Made by a program: the position numbers and the translations under genes. 64,000 bases of DNA from Nevskia sp. (GTDB lineage Bacteria > Pseudomonadota > Gammaproteobacteria > Nevskiales > Nevskiaceae), in NCBI GenBank assembly GCA_031291075.1, contig JARLJS010000293.1:1-64000 (forward strand). The letters run 5' to 3'. Under the pieces are notes generated by a model, which saw only the letters and a program-made list of their open reading frames with translations, was not told where the DNA came from and did no database searches. Position 1 is the stretch's first letter; every line of letters begins with the position of its first letter. This document shows positions 34,736-43,739 of the stretch, piece by piece.

Positions 34736-36394
34736 CTACTCCCAGGCCACCTTCTCGCCGCGCTTGCTTTCCTGCGCCTGGATGCGCTCGCCGAAGCGCT
34801 TCTCCACCTCGTTGCGGCGCACCTTCATGGTTGGAGTCATCATGTTGTTGTCGATGCTCCAGCTCTCGCGGGTGACGAAGATCTTGGCGATCGCCTCGTG
34901 CGCTTCCAGCGTGGCGTTGACGGTTTCCAGCGTCTGCAGCAGGCCGGCTTCCACCGCGGCGCGATCCTTCTTGTACGCCTCCGGCGTGAGCGAGACCACC
35001 AGCACCGGCTGGAACAGGCCGGAGCCGACCAGGCACATCTGGTCGACGTCCTTGTTCTCGCTGAAGGCGCCCTCGATGGGCGCCGGCGTGACGTACTTGC
35101 CCTTGAGCGTCTTGAAGATTTCCTTGACGCGTCCGGTGATGTACAGATAACCGTCGTCGTCCAGGCGGCCGACGTCGCCGGTATGGAGCCAGCCGTCCGC
35201 GGTGTACAACTCGGCCGTTTTCTGCGGATCGTTGTAGTAACCGATGGTGACGCCGGCGTGCTTGTTCTGGATTTCGCCGCCGTCGCCGATGCGGATGAGC
35301 GAGTCAAAGAAGGGCTTGCCGACGCTGCCGTTGCGGTTGGAGCCGGGCAGGTTGCAGCTGACATAGATCGAGTTCTCGGTCATGCCGTAGCCCTGGTAGA
35401 TGTCCATGCCCAGCCTGGTGTACCAGTTCAGCACCGGCAGCGGCAGCGGCGCCGCGCCGCTCACGCGCAGCCAGCAACGGTCGAAGCCGAGCCCCCTGCG
35501 GATCTTGCGCTTGACGTAGCCTGACAGCAGCGGGATGCGCAGCACGCGGTCCATCTTGGCCTGCGGCAGCTGCTTGAGGATTTCGCCCTGGATACGGGTC
35601 CACACCAGCGGCACGCCGTAGAAGCGCGTCGGCCGCACCTGCTTGAGCGTCTCGCCCAGCTTGTCCAGCGCCTCGAGGAACCAGACCTGCGCGCCCAGGT
35701 AGACGCTGGCGCACTCCACCGCCCCGCGCTCGAAGGCGTGCGCCAGCGGCAGGTACGACAGGAAGTGTTCGCCCTCCGGGCGGGCCGGCATCATGCGCAG
35801 CAGGCCCTGCACGCTGAACATCAGGTTGCGGCCGGTGATGATCACGCCCTTTGGGTTGCCGGTGGTGCCGGAGGTATAGATCAGGCTCCAGGGATCCCGT
35901 TCCAGGTCGCGTGCCACCGCTTGCGGCAGGGGCGCGTGACGCTTCACCAGCTCGTCCCAGCTATGGTCGCAGGCCGGCACGCCCGGATAGGGCAGGGCGA
36001 TGCGGATCACGTCCTTGGGCAGGGCCGCCAGGAAGGCCTCGATGTCCGGCATGGGGCCGATGAAGGCGACCTTGGCTCCGCAGTGCTGCATGATGAAGCG
36101 CACCGCGTCATCGGACTGCTTCGGGTACAGGCCCACGCCGACGTAGCCGCCCAGGCCGGCGGCGAAGTCGGCCATGAACCAGTGCGCGGTGTTCATGCCG
36201 GTGATGGCCACCGCGCTGCCGGCCGGCACGCCCAGGGCCTGCAGGGCCGCGGCCATGCTTCGCGACTGGTCCGCCACCTCGGACCAGGTGTAGCTGCGCC
36301 AGGTGCCCTGGCCGGGCTGATGCAGGAAAGGGGTGGACGGGGTGCTTTCCGCCCTGTGCAGCAGCATCTGTACCGGATTCAGCATGTCGCTCAT
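34736..36394 (-). CDS. Long-chain fatty acid--CoA ligase (AMP-forming)
   Basis: 552 residues of the ANL superfamily. The P-loop-like motif is SLIYTSGTTGNPKGVIITG. The adenylate motif is YQGYGMTENSIYVSCN. The hinge and TGD motif are WLHTGDVGRLDDDGYLYITG, and the C-terminal lysine region is MTPTMKVRRNEVEKRFGE. ATG 36394 follows GAGGGAACG. It activates fatty acids for the FadE, hydratase/dehydrogenase and thiolase steps encoded upstream on the same strand, from which it is separated by a terminator. Confidence 0.94.
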   Translation of the reverse strand: MSDMLNPVQMLLHRAESTPSTPFLHQPGQGTWRSYTWSEVADQSRSMAAALQALGVPAGSAVAITGMNTAHWFMADFAAGLGGYVGVGLYPKQSDDAVRFIMQHCGAKVAFIGPMPDIEAFLAALPKDVIRIALPYPGVPACDHSWDELVKRHAPLPQAVARDLERDPWSLIYTSGTTGNPKGVIITGRNLMFSVQGLLRMMPARPEGEHFLSYLPLAHAFERGAVECASVYLGAQVWFLEALDKLGETLKQVRPTRFYGVPLVWTRIQGEILKQLPQAKMDRVLRIPLLSGYVKRKIRRGLGFDRCWLRVSGAAPLPLPVLNWYTRLGMDIYQGYGMTENSIYVSCNLPGSNRNGSVGKPFFDSLIRIGDGGEIQNKHAGVTIGYYNDPQKTAELYTADGWLHTGDVGRLDDDGYLYITGRVKEIFKTLKGKYVTPAPIEGAFSENKDVDQMCLVGSGLFQPVLVVSLTPEAYKKDRAAVEAGLLQTLETVNATLEAHEAIAKIFVTRESWSIDNNMMTPTMKVRRNEVEKRFGERIQAQESKRGEKVAWE

Positions 36395-36510
36395 CGTTCC
36401 CTCGATTTGTAGCCCTGGGCAGGGCGGAAACCGCCTGCCCAGGCTTCGATTTGGTGTGACCTGAGGCGGCAATCGTACCCAAACCGCCGGCTGGTTGCTT
36501 GGCGGCGCGC

Positions 36511-36552
36511 CAAAACGCAAAAAACCCGGCGCGAGCCCGCTCGCGCCGGGTT
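36511..36552 (-). terminator. Rho-independent terminator after fadE (leftward)
   Basis: A perfect 13-bp stem, AACCCGGCGCGAG (36523-36535) with CTCGCGCCGGGTT (36540-36552), is followed on the minus strand by TTTTTTGCGTTTTG. It lies 15 bases past the fadE stop. Confidence 0.92.
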
Positions 36553-36567
36553 CGGGGACCGGTCGGG

Positions 36568-38835
36568 TCAGGCGTTGGCGACCCGTTTCATGGGCGCCGG
36601 CCCAAGCTGCAGCGCGCCGTCCGCGGCGGCCGTGGCGAAATACTGCTCCGGCGTGAACACGTCCACCTCGATCGCCTCCAGGCGCGCCGCCAGGGCCTTG
36701 CGCACCAGGGCCGCGTCCTCGGCGACGATGATGCCCTGGTTGGCGGCGACCTGGGCCAGCTCCTCGGCGCTGCCCCGCGGCAGCTGGCCGGCCTTCTGCG
36801 CGGCATGGATGCGGGCCAGCACCGGTGCGGCCTCGTGCCCCAGCCGGAACGCCTTGAGCAGGCGTCCGGCGCCCAGGCTCTCGTCGGCGGGCAGGAACAC
36901 GTCGCGGGTCAGGCGGTGGTACTGCTCGCTGGGCGATTGGATCGCCAGGGCGGCCTGGTGGCTGAGCCGGTCCGATGGCGCGTGGCCGACCGGGTTGGCG
37001 CGCAGCAGCAGCGCCCCCACCGTGCGCAGCCAGAAGCCGAGCAAGCCACCGCCGAAGTTGGCATAGATGCCGGCGAAAGCCTCCTGCACGCGGCCCAGGG
37101 CGTATTGCACCGCGTAGTGCAGCAGCGGCAGGTCCTCCTGCTTGCGGCCCTCGGCCTCCCAGCGGCGCAGCGCGCCGGTGGCCAGGATCTGCCAGGCCAG
37201 CACGTCGGCGAAGCGGCCGGTGAGCTTGCCGCGCACCTTGAGCTTGCCGCCGATGGTGAACATGGCGAGGTCGGTGAGCACCGCGAAGCGCGCCGCGCTC
37301 CAGCCGAGGCGGCGGTAATACTTCGCCGTCGGCCCGCCCACCGGGGCGCCGAAGCTGTGTCCGCGGGTGAGGTAGCGCACCCAGCCGCGGCCGATGTTGA
37401 GCAGGAAGTGGCCGATCCAGCCCAGCAGGTTGTTGCGGAACAGGGCGACGTCATTCTTCTCCACGCCCTCCACCACCTTGAGTGCGTAGGGATGGCAGCG
37501 GATCGCGCCCTGGCCGAACACCATCAGGGTGCGGGTCATGATGTTGGCGCCTTCCACGGTGATGCCCACCGGCGCCGACTTGTAGCCCATGCCGAGGATG
37601 TTGTTCGGGCCCTGCATCACGCCCGAGCCGGAGAACACGTCCATGCCGTCGGTGACCAGCTCGCGCGCGATGTCGGTGGTGTAGGCCTTCATCACCGCCG
37701 ACACCACCGGCGGCTGCACGCCGGCGTCCACCGCCGAGCAGCCGAAGATGCGGGCGCCGTCGATCATGTAGGTGAGGGCGGCGATCTTGCCGACCTTCTC
37801 CTCCACGCCTTCCATGCGGCCGATCGGGATGTTGAACTGCTGCCGCACCATCGAGTAGGGCCCGGCCACGGCGGCCACGCTCTTGGCGCCGCCCACCGCG
37901 CCGGCGGGCAGGCTGACCATGCGGCCGCCGGCCAGCTGTTCCATCAGCATGCGCCAGCCCTGGCCGGCGCCGGCGGCGCCGCCGACGATGTTCCGCACCG
38001 GCACCACCACGTCCTTGCCGAGCAGCGGGCCGTTGTAGAACGGATCGCCGATCGGATCGTGGTGGTCGCCGTTGCTGAAGCCCGGCGTGCCCTGGTGGAC
38101 CAGCACGCAGGTGATCCCGACGTCTTCCCCGCAGCCGAGCAGCTTGTGCGGATCGTGCAGCCGGCAGGCGATGGTGGCCAGGTTGGCAATCGGCGCCAGC
38201 GTGATGTAGCGCTTGCGGAAGTTGAGGCGCAGCTTGAGCTCGCCGTCGGTGTCCTTGAACACCACGCCCTCGGCCTTGATCGAGGCGGCGTCGGAGCCGG
38301 CGGTGGGCTCGGTCAGGCCGAAGCAGGGGATGTACTCGCCCGCCGCGAGGCGGGGCAGATAGTGATCCTTCTGCTCCTGCGTGCCGTAGTGGATGATCAG
38401 CTCCGCCGCGCCCAGCGAGCTGGGGATTACCACGAAGGTGGCGACGGTGGCGCTGACCGGGCCGAGCTTGGCCAGGATGGTGCTGATGCCCAGGGTGGAG
38501 AACTGCTTGCCGCCGTACTGCTTCGGGATCAGGAAGCCCATCATGCCGGACTTCCTGATGAAGTCCAGGATCTCCTCCGGCATGCGCTTGGTGCGGCCGA
38601 TCTGGTAGCGGTCCACCATGCGGCACAACTCTTCCACCGGGCCGTCGAGGAAGGCCTGTTCCTCCGCCGGCAGCTTGTTGTAGGCCTCCGCCAGGATCTT
38701 CTTGAAATCCGGGCTGCCGGAGAAGAACCCGCCGTCGATCCACACGGCGCCGGCTTCCAGCGCCTGCCGCTCGGTGTCCGAGATCTGCGGCAGGACCTTG
38801 CGGGCCTTCATCTGGTTGAGCAGGAATCCAAACAT
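36568..38835 (-). CDS. fadE: Acyl-CoA dehydrogenase, FadE-type (large)
   Basis: 755 residues, the large FadE architecture: an N-terminal helical domain, the ACAD core (FGLTEPTAGSDAASIKAEGV, then QQFNIPIGRMEGVEEKVGKI and NIMTRTLMVFGQGAIRCHPY) and an extra C-terminal region of about 280 residues with further helices (DUF1974-like). It catalyses the first oxidation of beta-oxidation with FAD. It is separated by 36 bases from the hydratase/dehydrogenase gene, so the two are co-transcribed leftward. A strong terminator follows. Confidence 0.94.
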   Translation of the reverse strand: MFGFLLNQMKARKVLPQISDTERQALEAGAVWIDGGFFSGSPDFKKILAEAYNKLPAEEQAFLDGPVEELCRMVDRYQIGRTKRMPEEILDFIRKSGMMGFLIPKQYGGKQFSTLGISTILAKLGPVSATVATFVVIPSSLGAAELIIHYGTQEQKDHYLPRLAAGEYIPCFGLTEPTAGSDAASIKAEGVVFKDTDGELKLRLNFRKRYITLAPIANLATIACRLHDPHKLLGCGEDVGITCVLVHQGTPGFSNGDHHDPIGDPFYNGPLLGKDVVVPVRNIVGGAAGAGQGWRMLMEQLAGGRMVSLPAGAVGGAKSVAAVAGPYSMVRQQFNIPIGRMEGVEEKVGKIAALTYMIDGARIFGCSAVDAGVQPPVVSAVMKAYTTDIARELVTDGMDVFSGSGVMQGPNNILGMGYKSAPVGITVEGANIMTRTLMVFGQGAIRCHPYALKVVEGVEKNDVALFRNNLLGWIGHFLLNIGRGWVRYLTRGHSFGAPVGGPTAKYYRRLGWSAARFAVLTDLAMFTIGGKLKVRGKLTGRFADVLAWQILATGALRRWEAEGRKQEDLPLLHYAVQYALGRVQEAFAGIYANFGGGLLGFWLRTVGALLLRANPVGHAPSDRLSHQAALAIQSPSEQYHRLTRDVFLPADESLGAGRLLKAFRLGHEAAPVLARIHAAQKAGQLPRGSAEELAQVAANQGIIVAEDAALVRKALAARLEAIEVDVFTPEQYFATAAADGALQLGPAPMKRVANA

Positions 38836-38871
38836 GGCGTCACCTCACAAGCTGATTGCGGAAATGCTCTC

Positions 38872-41025
38872 CTACGCGAAGGTCTTGCCGGAGCCGGCCA
38901 TGTCCAGCAGGACCGCCGCCGGCTTGAACCGCGGGCCGTACTTGGCCGCCAATTCCTCCGCGCGCTTGACGAACCTGGCCACGCCGTACGCGTTGATGTA
39001 CTGCAGCGCGCCGCCCTGGTGGGGCGCGAAGCCCCAGCCGAAGATCGAGCCGATGTTGGCATCGGCCACGGTCATGACCACCTTCTCCTCGTAGCACCTT
39101 GCCGCCTCGTTCGCCTGCGCGAACATCAGCCGCTCCATCATCTCCTGCTGGCTCATCTGTTGTTTCGACAGCGGGAAGTGCCGGGTCAGTTCCGGCCAGA
39201 TGGATTTCTGTCCGTTCGCCGGGTACTCGTAGAAGCCCTTGCCCGCCTTCTTGCCGGGGCGGTCGAGCTCCTTCGCCATCTTCACCATCACCGCCTCGCC
39301 GGGATGACCGACATAGGCCCTGCCCTCGGCGGCGAAGTCCTTCCTGGTCTGCTCCATCACGTGCATCGACAGGGACAGGGAAACCTCGTCGTGCAGCGCC
39401 AGCGGTCCGACCGGCATGCCGGCCTGCAGGCCGGCCATCTCGATCGAGCGCGGGTGCTGCCCGTCCAGCAGCAGCGCCATGCCTTCCATGATGTAGGTGG
39501 CGAAGGCGCGCGAGGTGTAAAAGCCGCGCGAATCGTTGACCACGATCGGCGTCTTTTTGATCTGCTGCACGTAGTCGAAGCCCTTGGCCAGCGTCGCCTT
39601 GGAGGTCTTGGCGCCGACGATGATCTCCACCAGCGGCATCTTGTCCACCGGCGAGAAGAAATGCAGGCCGATGAACTGGTCCGGGCGCACGCTGGCCTGG
39701 GCCATGCCGGTGATCGGCAGGGTCGAGGTGTTGGACGCGAACACCGCCGTCGACGGGATGACGGCCTCGGTCTTCTTCGTCACGTCGGCCTTGATGGCGC
39801 GGTCCTCGAACACCGCCTCGATCACCAGGTCGCAGCCTTCCAGGTCCTTGAACTCGGTCGTGGCGCGGATGCGCTCGAGCAGCGCGCTCTTGCCGGCGGC
39901 GGTCTCGCGCCCCTTCTTGATCGCCTTGTCGAGCAGGCCGGCGGAATAGCTCTTGCCCTTCTCCGCCGCTTCCTGCGAGGTGTCGAGCAGCACCACGTCC
40001 ATGCCGGCCTTGGCCGATACGTAGGCGATGCCCGCACCCATCATGCCGGCGCCGAGAATGCCCAGCTTCTTCACAGTGGACTTGTCGAAGCCTTCGGGGC
40101 GCGACTTGCCCTTGTTGATGGCGTTGAGCTGGAACCACAGCGAGCCGATCATGTTCTTCGACACCTGGCTTACCACCAGGTCGGCGAAATAGCGCGATTC
40201 GACGCGGCAGCCGGTATCGAAGTCGACGATGCCGCCCTCGAACACGCAGCTCATGATGTTGGTCAGCGCCGGGTAGTTGCCGTAGCTCTTGGCGTCTGCC
40301 ATCGACGGCGCGATCGCCCACATCTGGGCGTTGGCGGGCGACTTCGAGTCGCCGCCGGGCCATTTGAATTTCTTGTCGTCCCAGGGCTGCACCGGCTTCG
40401 GATTGGCGAGGCACCAGGCCTTGGCGCGCGCCAGCAGTTCGTCGCGATCCTTGACCAGCTCGTTGAGGATGCCCTGCTGTTTGGCCTGGTCGGGACGCAG
40501 CTCCTTGCCCTCCAGCATCAGCGGCAGCGAAGCCTGGATGCCGATCAGGCGCGGCAGGCGCTGGGTGCCGCCGCCGCCGGGCAGCAGGCCCAGCTTCACT
40601 TCCGGCAGGCCGAACTTGGCCTTGGGGTTGTCGATGGCGATGCGGTAGTGGCAGGCCATCGCCATTTCCAGGCCGCCGCCGAGCGCGGTGCCGTTGAGCG
40701 CGGCGACCACCGGCCGGCCGCACAGCTCGATCCGGCGCAGGAAGCCCTTGTACTCCTCGGCCAGCCGGTAGGCCGCCGCCGGCTCCTTCATCGCGAAGAT
40801 ACCCTCGATGTCGGCGCCGGCGAGGAACTCCTTCTTGCCGGAGGTGATGATCACGCCCTTGATGCCGGCGTCGGACTCGATGCGCTTGAGCGCCTCCGCG
40901 AACGGGCCGGTCAGCTCCGGGTTGAGCACGTTCATCGAACGGCCCGGCATGTCCAGGGTCAGGGTGACGATGCCGTCGGCGTCTTGTGCGAAGTTCACTG
41001 CGCTCGGTTGGGTTTGGTGGTTCAT
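38872..41025 (-). CDS. Bifunctional enoyl-CoA hydratase/3-hydroxyacyl-CoA dehydrogenase
   Basis: 717 residues. The hydratase half (1-190) has NGTALGGGLEMAMACHYRIA and LLPGGGGTQRLPRLIG. The NAD-binding domain begins KKLGILGAGMMGAGIAYVSA, and the dehydrogenase end follows, with LHFFSPVDKMPLVEIIVGAK. This is FadB/FadJ-like; which it is cannot be settled from sequence alone. The start at 41025 (MNHQTQPSAVNFAQDADGIV) is chosen because the longer frame runs into a repeat. It is followed by fadE and preceded by thiolase, all leftward. Confidence 0.94.
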   Translation of the reverse strand: MNHQTQPSAVNFAQDADGIVTLTLDMPGRSMNVLNPELTGPFAEALKRIESDAGIKGVIITSGKKEFLAGADIEGIFAMKEPAAAYRLAEEYKGFLRRIELCGRPVVAALNGTALGGGLEMAMACHYRIAIDNPKAKFGLPEVKLGLLPGGGGTQRLPRLIGIQASLPLMLEGKELRPDQAKQQGILNELVKDRDELLARAKAWCLANPKPVQPWDDKKFKWPGGDSKSPANAQMWAIAPSMADAKSYGNYPALTNIMSCVFEGGIVDFDTGCRVESRYFADLVVSQVSKNMIGSLWFQLNAINKGKSRPEGFDKSTVKKLGILGAGMMGAGIAYVSAKAGMDVVLLDTSQEAAEKGKSYSAGLLDKAIKKGRETAAGKSALLERIRATTEFKDLEGCDLVIEAVFEDRAIKADVTKKTEAVIPSTAVFASNTSTLPITGMAQASVRPDQFIGLHFFSPVDKMPLVEIIVGAKTSKATLAKGFDYVQQIKKTPIVVNDSRGFYTSRAFATYIMEGMALLLDGQHPRSIEMAGLQAGMPVGPLALHDEVSLSLSMHVMEQTRKDFAAEGRAYVGHPGEAVMVKMAKELDRPGKKAGKGFYEYPANGQKSIWPELTRHFPLSKQQMSQQEMMERLMFAQANEAARCYEEKVVMTVADANIGSIFGWGFAPHQGGALQYINAYGVARFVKRAEELAAKYGPRFKPAAVLLDMAGSGKTFA

Positions 41026-41050
41026 TTGCGTTCCGGTTCCTTGGGAAGAC

Positions 41051-41170
41051 GTGAGGTCGGCCGCTGCGCGGCCTGTGAGGTCGCCCCTTCGGGGCTGTGA
41101 GGAGTGAGGAAAAGCGGCGTTTGTCTCCTCACAGAGAGCGTAGCGAGCGACCTCACCCCTCACTCCTCAC
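41051..41170. repeat. Hairpin repeat, GTGAGG-unit type, between thiolase and hydratase genes
   Basis: GTGAGGTCGGCCGCTGCGCG, CTGTGAGGTCG, a CCCCTTCGGGG mini-hairpin and CTGTGAGGAGTGAGG, then the core AAAAGCGGCGTTTGTCTCC and right-arm CCTCAC units ending CGACCTCACCCCTCACTCC. The thiolase stop TGA (41169-41167 on the minus strand) is inside its outermost unit. It is nearly the same sequence as the element at 7809. Confidence 0.88.
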
Positions 41171-42372
41171 ACTCGTTCGATAATGGTGGCGATGCCCATG
41201 CCGGCGCCGACGCACAGCGAGATCAGCGCGGTGGACTTGTTGCTGCGCTCCAGCTCGTCGAGCGCGGTGCCGAGGATCATGGCGCCGGTGGCGCCGAGCG
41301 GATGGCCCAGGGCGATGGCGCCGCCGTTGACGTTGACCCGGTCCAGGTCGATGTCGAGCGCGCGAACCGCCTTCAGCACCACCGCGGCGAAGGCCTCGTT
41401 GATCTCGAACAGGTCGATGTCCTTGACGTTCATGCCGGCCTTCTTCAAGGCCTTCTGCGCCGCCGGTGCGATGCCGGTGAGCATGATGGTGGGCTCGCTG
41501 CCGACCACCGCCACCGAGCGGATGCGCCCGCGGGGCTTGAGGCCCAGCGCCTTGCCCTTGTCCCTGGAGCCGATCAGCGTCAGGGATGCACCGTCGACGA
41601 TGCCCGAGGAGTTGCCGGCGTGGTGCACGTGGTTGATCTTCTCGATCGTGGTGTACTTGCGCAGCGCCGTGGCGTCGAAGCCCATCTGGCCCATCTGCTC
41701 GAACGAGGGCTTGAGCGTGGACAGGCCATCCACGGTGGTGTCGGGGCGGATGTACTCATCGTGGTCGAGCACCGTCATGCCGTTGAGGTCCTTCACCGGC
41801 ACCACCGACTTGCGGAAATGGCCGGCGTCGCGGGCCTTGGCCGCGCGCTGCTGCGAGCGCACGGCGAAGCCGTCGACGTCGTCGCGGGAAAACCCTTCCA
41901 GCGTCGCGATCAGGTCGGCGCCGATGCCCTGCGGGGCGAAGCCGAGCTGGTGGTTGACGCGCGGGTCCATCGCCCAGGCGCCGCCGTCCGAGCCCATCGC
42001 CCAGCGCGACATGCTCTCCACGCCGCCGGCCACCACCAGGTCCTCCTGGCCGGACATCACCTTCATCGCCGCCAGGTTGACCGATTCCAGGCCCGACGCG
42101 CAGAAGCGGCTCTGCGTCACGCCCGGCACGTTCTCCGCCCAGCCGGCATAGAGCACAGCAGTGCGGGCGATGTCCGCGCCCTGCTCGCCGACCGGGGTGA
42201 CGCAGCCCAGCACCACGTCGTCCACCTGGGTGGTGTCAAGGTGGTTGCGCTCCTGCAGCGCGTGGAACAGCGTGCCGAGCAGGTGCACGGGGGTCACTTC
42301 GTGCAGGCTGCCATCTTTCTTGCCTTTGCCGCGCGGTGTGCGCACGGCATCGAACACAAAGGCTTCGGTCAT
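41167..42372 (-). CDS. Acetyl-CoA acyltransferase (thiolase)
   Basis: 401 residues. The nucleophile is Cys91 in [14 protein letters not shown]. The other active-site motifs are [27 protein letters not shown] and [14 protein letters not shown] with the second Cys. It cleaves 3-ketoacyl-CoA in beta-oxidation. ATG 42372 follows AGGAG at 9 bases. First gene of the leftward set thiolase - hydratase/dehydrogenase - FadE. The divergent TetR gene at 42614 and a GTAATGTAGATTAC site at 42409 suggest TetR control. Confidence 0.95.
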   Translation of the reverse strand: MTEAFVFDAVRTPRGKGKKDGSLHEVTPVHLLGTLFHALQERNHLDTTQVDDVVLGCVTPVGEQGADIARTAVLYAGWAENVPGVTQSRFCASGLESVNLAAMKVMSGQEDLVVAGGVESMSRWAMGSDGGAWAMDPRVNHQLGFAPQGIGADLIATLEGFSRDDVDGFAVRSQQRAAKARDAGHFRKSVVPVKDLNGMTVLDHDEYIRPDTTVDGLSTLKPSFEQMGQMGFDATALRKYTTIEKINHVHHAGNSSGIVDGASLTLIGSRDKGKALGLKPRGRIRSVAVVGSEPTIMLTGIAPAAQKALKKAGMNVKDIDLFEINEAFAAVVLKAVRALDIDLDRVNVNGGAIALGHPLGATGAMILGTALDELERSNKSTALISLCVGAGMGIATIIERV

Positions 42373-42408
42373 CGGGGGCGCTCCTGGGTGGGGCCGTTGA
42401 AGGTTGTG

Positions 42409-42422
42409 GTAATGTAGATTAC
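42409..42422. promoter_or_regulatory. Operator-like inverted repeat upstream of thiolase gene
   Basis: GTAATGTAGATTAC is a perfect 5-4-5 inverted repeat, 37 bases before the thiolase start. It shares 11 of 14 bases with GTAACTAAGATTAC at 42575, just before the TetR gene. A pair of matching sites in a divergent TetR/target region is typical of TetR autoregulation with control of the partner gene. Confidence 0.6.
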
Positions 42423-42574
42423 TATCGCATTGCGGCATGGCGCCGGAATTGAAGCTGGCGGCAAAGGCTGCGCTGCGCTCCGAGCTAAGATTTTGACCAA
42501 CTCAGCATACTGATATTGGAGATGCAGGTCAATACGCATCCGTATGGTTCGGATGGATAAGAGATTTTTGGCTA

Positions 42575-42588
42575 GTAACTAAGATTAC
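42575..42588. promoter_or_regulatory. Operator-like repeat upstream of the TetR gene
   Basis: GTAACTAAGATTAC lies 26 bases before the TetR start and matches the site at 42409. The half-sites GTAAC and ATTAC are imperfectly symmetric (one mismatch), suggesting weaker binding. Confidence 0.5.
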
Positions 42589-42613
42589 ACTTCGATCGAG
42601 TAGAGGCTTGGAT

Positions 42614-43258
42614 ATGGATTTGGACGACAGCAACACACGCACCGGGCGGGAACCGGCCGCCATTGACCGTTCGCAGCTCGACCCGGAGACGCGCCGGCGT
42701 ATCGAACAGGCTGTGCTGGATATCTTTTCGGAGCGCGAGTTCCACCGCGTCGGCCTGATCGAGGTCGCGCGCGGCGCCAATGTTTCGCTGCAGACCATCT
42801 ACAAGTACTACGGCAGCAAGGAGGCGCTGCTGTTCAGCAGCCTCGACTCCTGGCTGGGCAAGCTTGGCGTACGCCTGATCGACCACCTGCAGGGGCTGGA
42901 GGACTACAAGGAGAAGTTCCGCAAGGTGTTCTGGGTTTCGCTGGATTTCTTCGAGCGCAACCCCAAGGTCATGCAGCTGATGATGAGTTCGGTGTATCTC
43001 AATACCTGGCGCAAGCAGGAGACGTTCCAGAACCCGGAATTGTTCGGCACCTTCATGAAGGTGCTGGGCGAGGGCCGGGCCCGCGGCGTGCTCAACGATC
43101 AGGTGGACGAGAAGATCCTGCTCGACTACATCTTCGGCGTGATGTACCGCCTGATCCAGATGTACTTCCATCGCGGCCAGAAGGAGCCGCTGACCAAGCA
43201 GGCCAACGTGCTGTTCGACATGCTGTGGCGGGCCATCGCCAAGCCGACCGTGCCGTAA
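42614..43258 (+). CDS. TetR-family transcriptional regulator, probably of fatty-acid oxidation
   Basis: 214 residues from ATG 42614, with TAGAGG upstream. The N-terminal HTH is in FHRVGLIEVARGANVSLQTI and YKYYGSKEALLFSSL, the TetR signature; the C-terminal ligand domain is helical with MQLMMSSVYLNTWRKQETF. It is divergent from the thiolase gene, with two matching inverted repeats between them. Acyl-CoA or fatty acid is the likely inducer by analogy with other beta-oxidation TetR regulators. Confidence 0.93.
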   Translation: MDLDDSNTRTGREPAAIDRSQLDPETRRRIEQAVLDIFSEREFHRVGLIEVARGANVSLQTIYKYYGSKEALLFSSLDSWLGKLGVRLIDHLQGLEDYKEKFRKVFWVSLDFFERNPKVMQLMMSSVYLNTWRKQETFQNPELFGTFMKVLGEGRARGVLNDQVDEKILLDYIFGVMYRLIQMYFHRGQKEPLTKQANVLFDMLWRAIAKPTVP

Positions 43259-43292
43259 ACAAAAAGCCGGCGTGTCGTTCGGACACGCCGGC
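43259..43292 (-). terminator. Terminator after PstS-like gene 1, shared with TetR gene
   Basis: A perfect 11-bp stem, GCCGGCGTGTC (43266-43276) and GACACGCCGGC (43282-43292), with loop GTTCG. On the minus strand GCTTTTTGTTT follows, ending the porin/PstS-like transcript; on the plus strand CTGGTCTTTTG may end the TetR transcript. The same hairpin recurs at 45230-45256. Confidence 0.9.
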
Positions 43293-43317
43293 CTGGTCTT
43301 TTGCCGCGCAGCGGCCT

Positions 43318-43722
43318 TCAGTACTTGAACAGCACCTTGACCGAGGCATCCACCGCACCGTCGGTGACGTAGCCGACGGCGCCGGGAGTGGAGCCGACCT
43401 TGGTCTTCACGCCGAGGTCGCCGCCGGCCTCCACCGGGGCCTGCGCCTTACCGGTGAAGATCAGCTTGGACCAGTAGCCCGAGAGGTCGGCGCCGGTCTT
43501 GCCCAGCACCTTGGTCTCGAAGTCGGTACGCGGGGCGCCTTCGCCCTGGTAGACGACGGTAAGGGTCTGCCCGCTCAACTGCGGCTCGCGGCCGAGGAAG
43601 ACCTTCTTCACCTCTTCCGCGTCCATGGGCCCCAGCGGCGAGTCCTTGGCGACGATCACCGCGCCGGCCTGCGCCTGTGCGGCGACCAGACCCAGCAACC
43701 CGAACATGATCATGTGTTTCAT
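43318..43722 (-). CDS. PstS-like periplasmic binding protein, copy 1
   Basis: 134 residues with a signal peptide (MKHMIMFGLLGLVAAQAQAG). The mature part looks like one lobe of a phosphate-type binding protein: MDAEEVKKVFLGREPQLSGQ, then GADLSGYWSKLIFTGKAQAP and STPGAVGYVTDGA, the SxxGxxGY pattern of PstS-like folds. At about 115 mature residues it is much shorter than a real PstS (over 300), and no PstCAB genes are near. It is encoded 17 bases after a porin gene and 96% identical to copy 2 at 45282. It may bind an oxyanion delivered through the porin. Confidence 0.88.
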   Translation of the reverse strand: MKHMIMFGLLGLVAAQAQAGAVIVAKDSPLGPMDAEEVKKVFLGREPQLSGQTLTVVYQGEGAPRTDFETKVLGKTGADLSGYWSKLIFTGKAQAPVEAGGDLGVKTKVGSTPGAVGYVTDGAVDASVKVLFKY

Positions 43723-43739
43723 GGCGAGTGGTCTCCGGA

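Noticed and set aside
36499-41100. A 1533-codon open frame on the plus strand
   Set aside because: It lies antisense to the acyl-CoA dehydrogenase and hydratase/dehydrogenase genes, which have intact motifs. High GC with codon-position bias gives long antisense frames; the product is His/Arg/Ala/Val-rich without domains.
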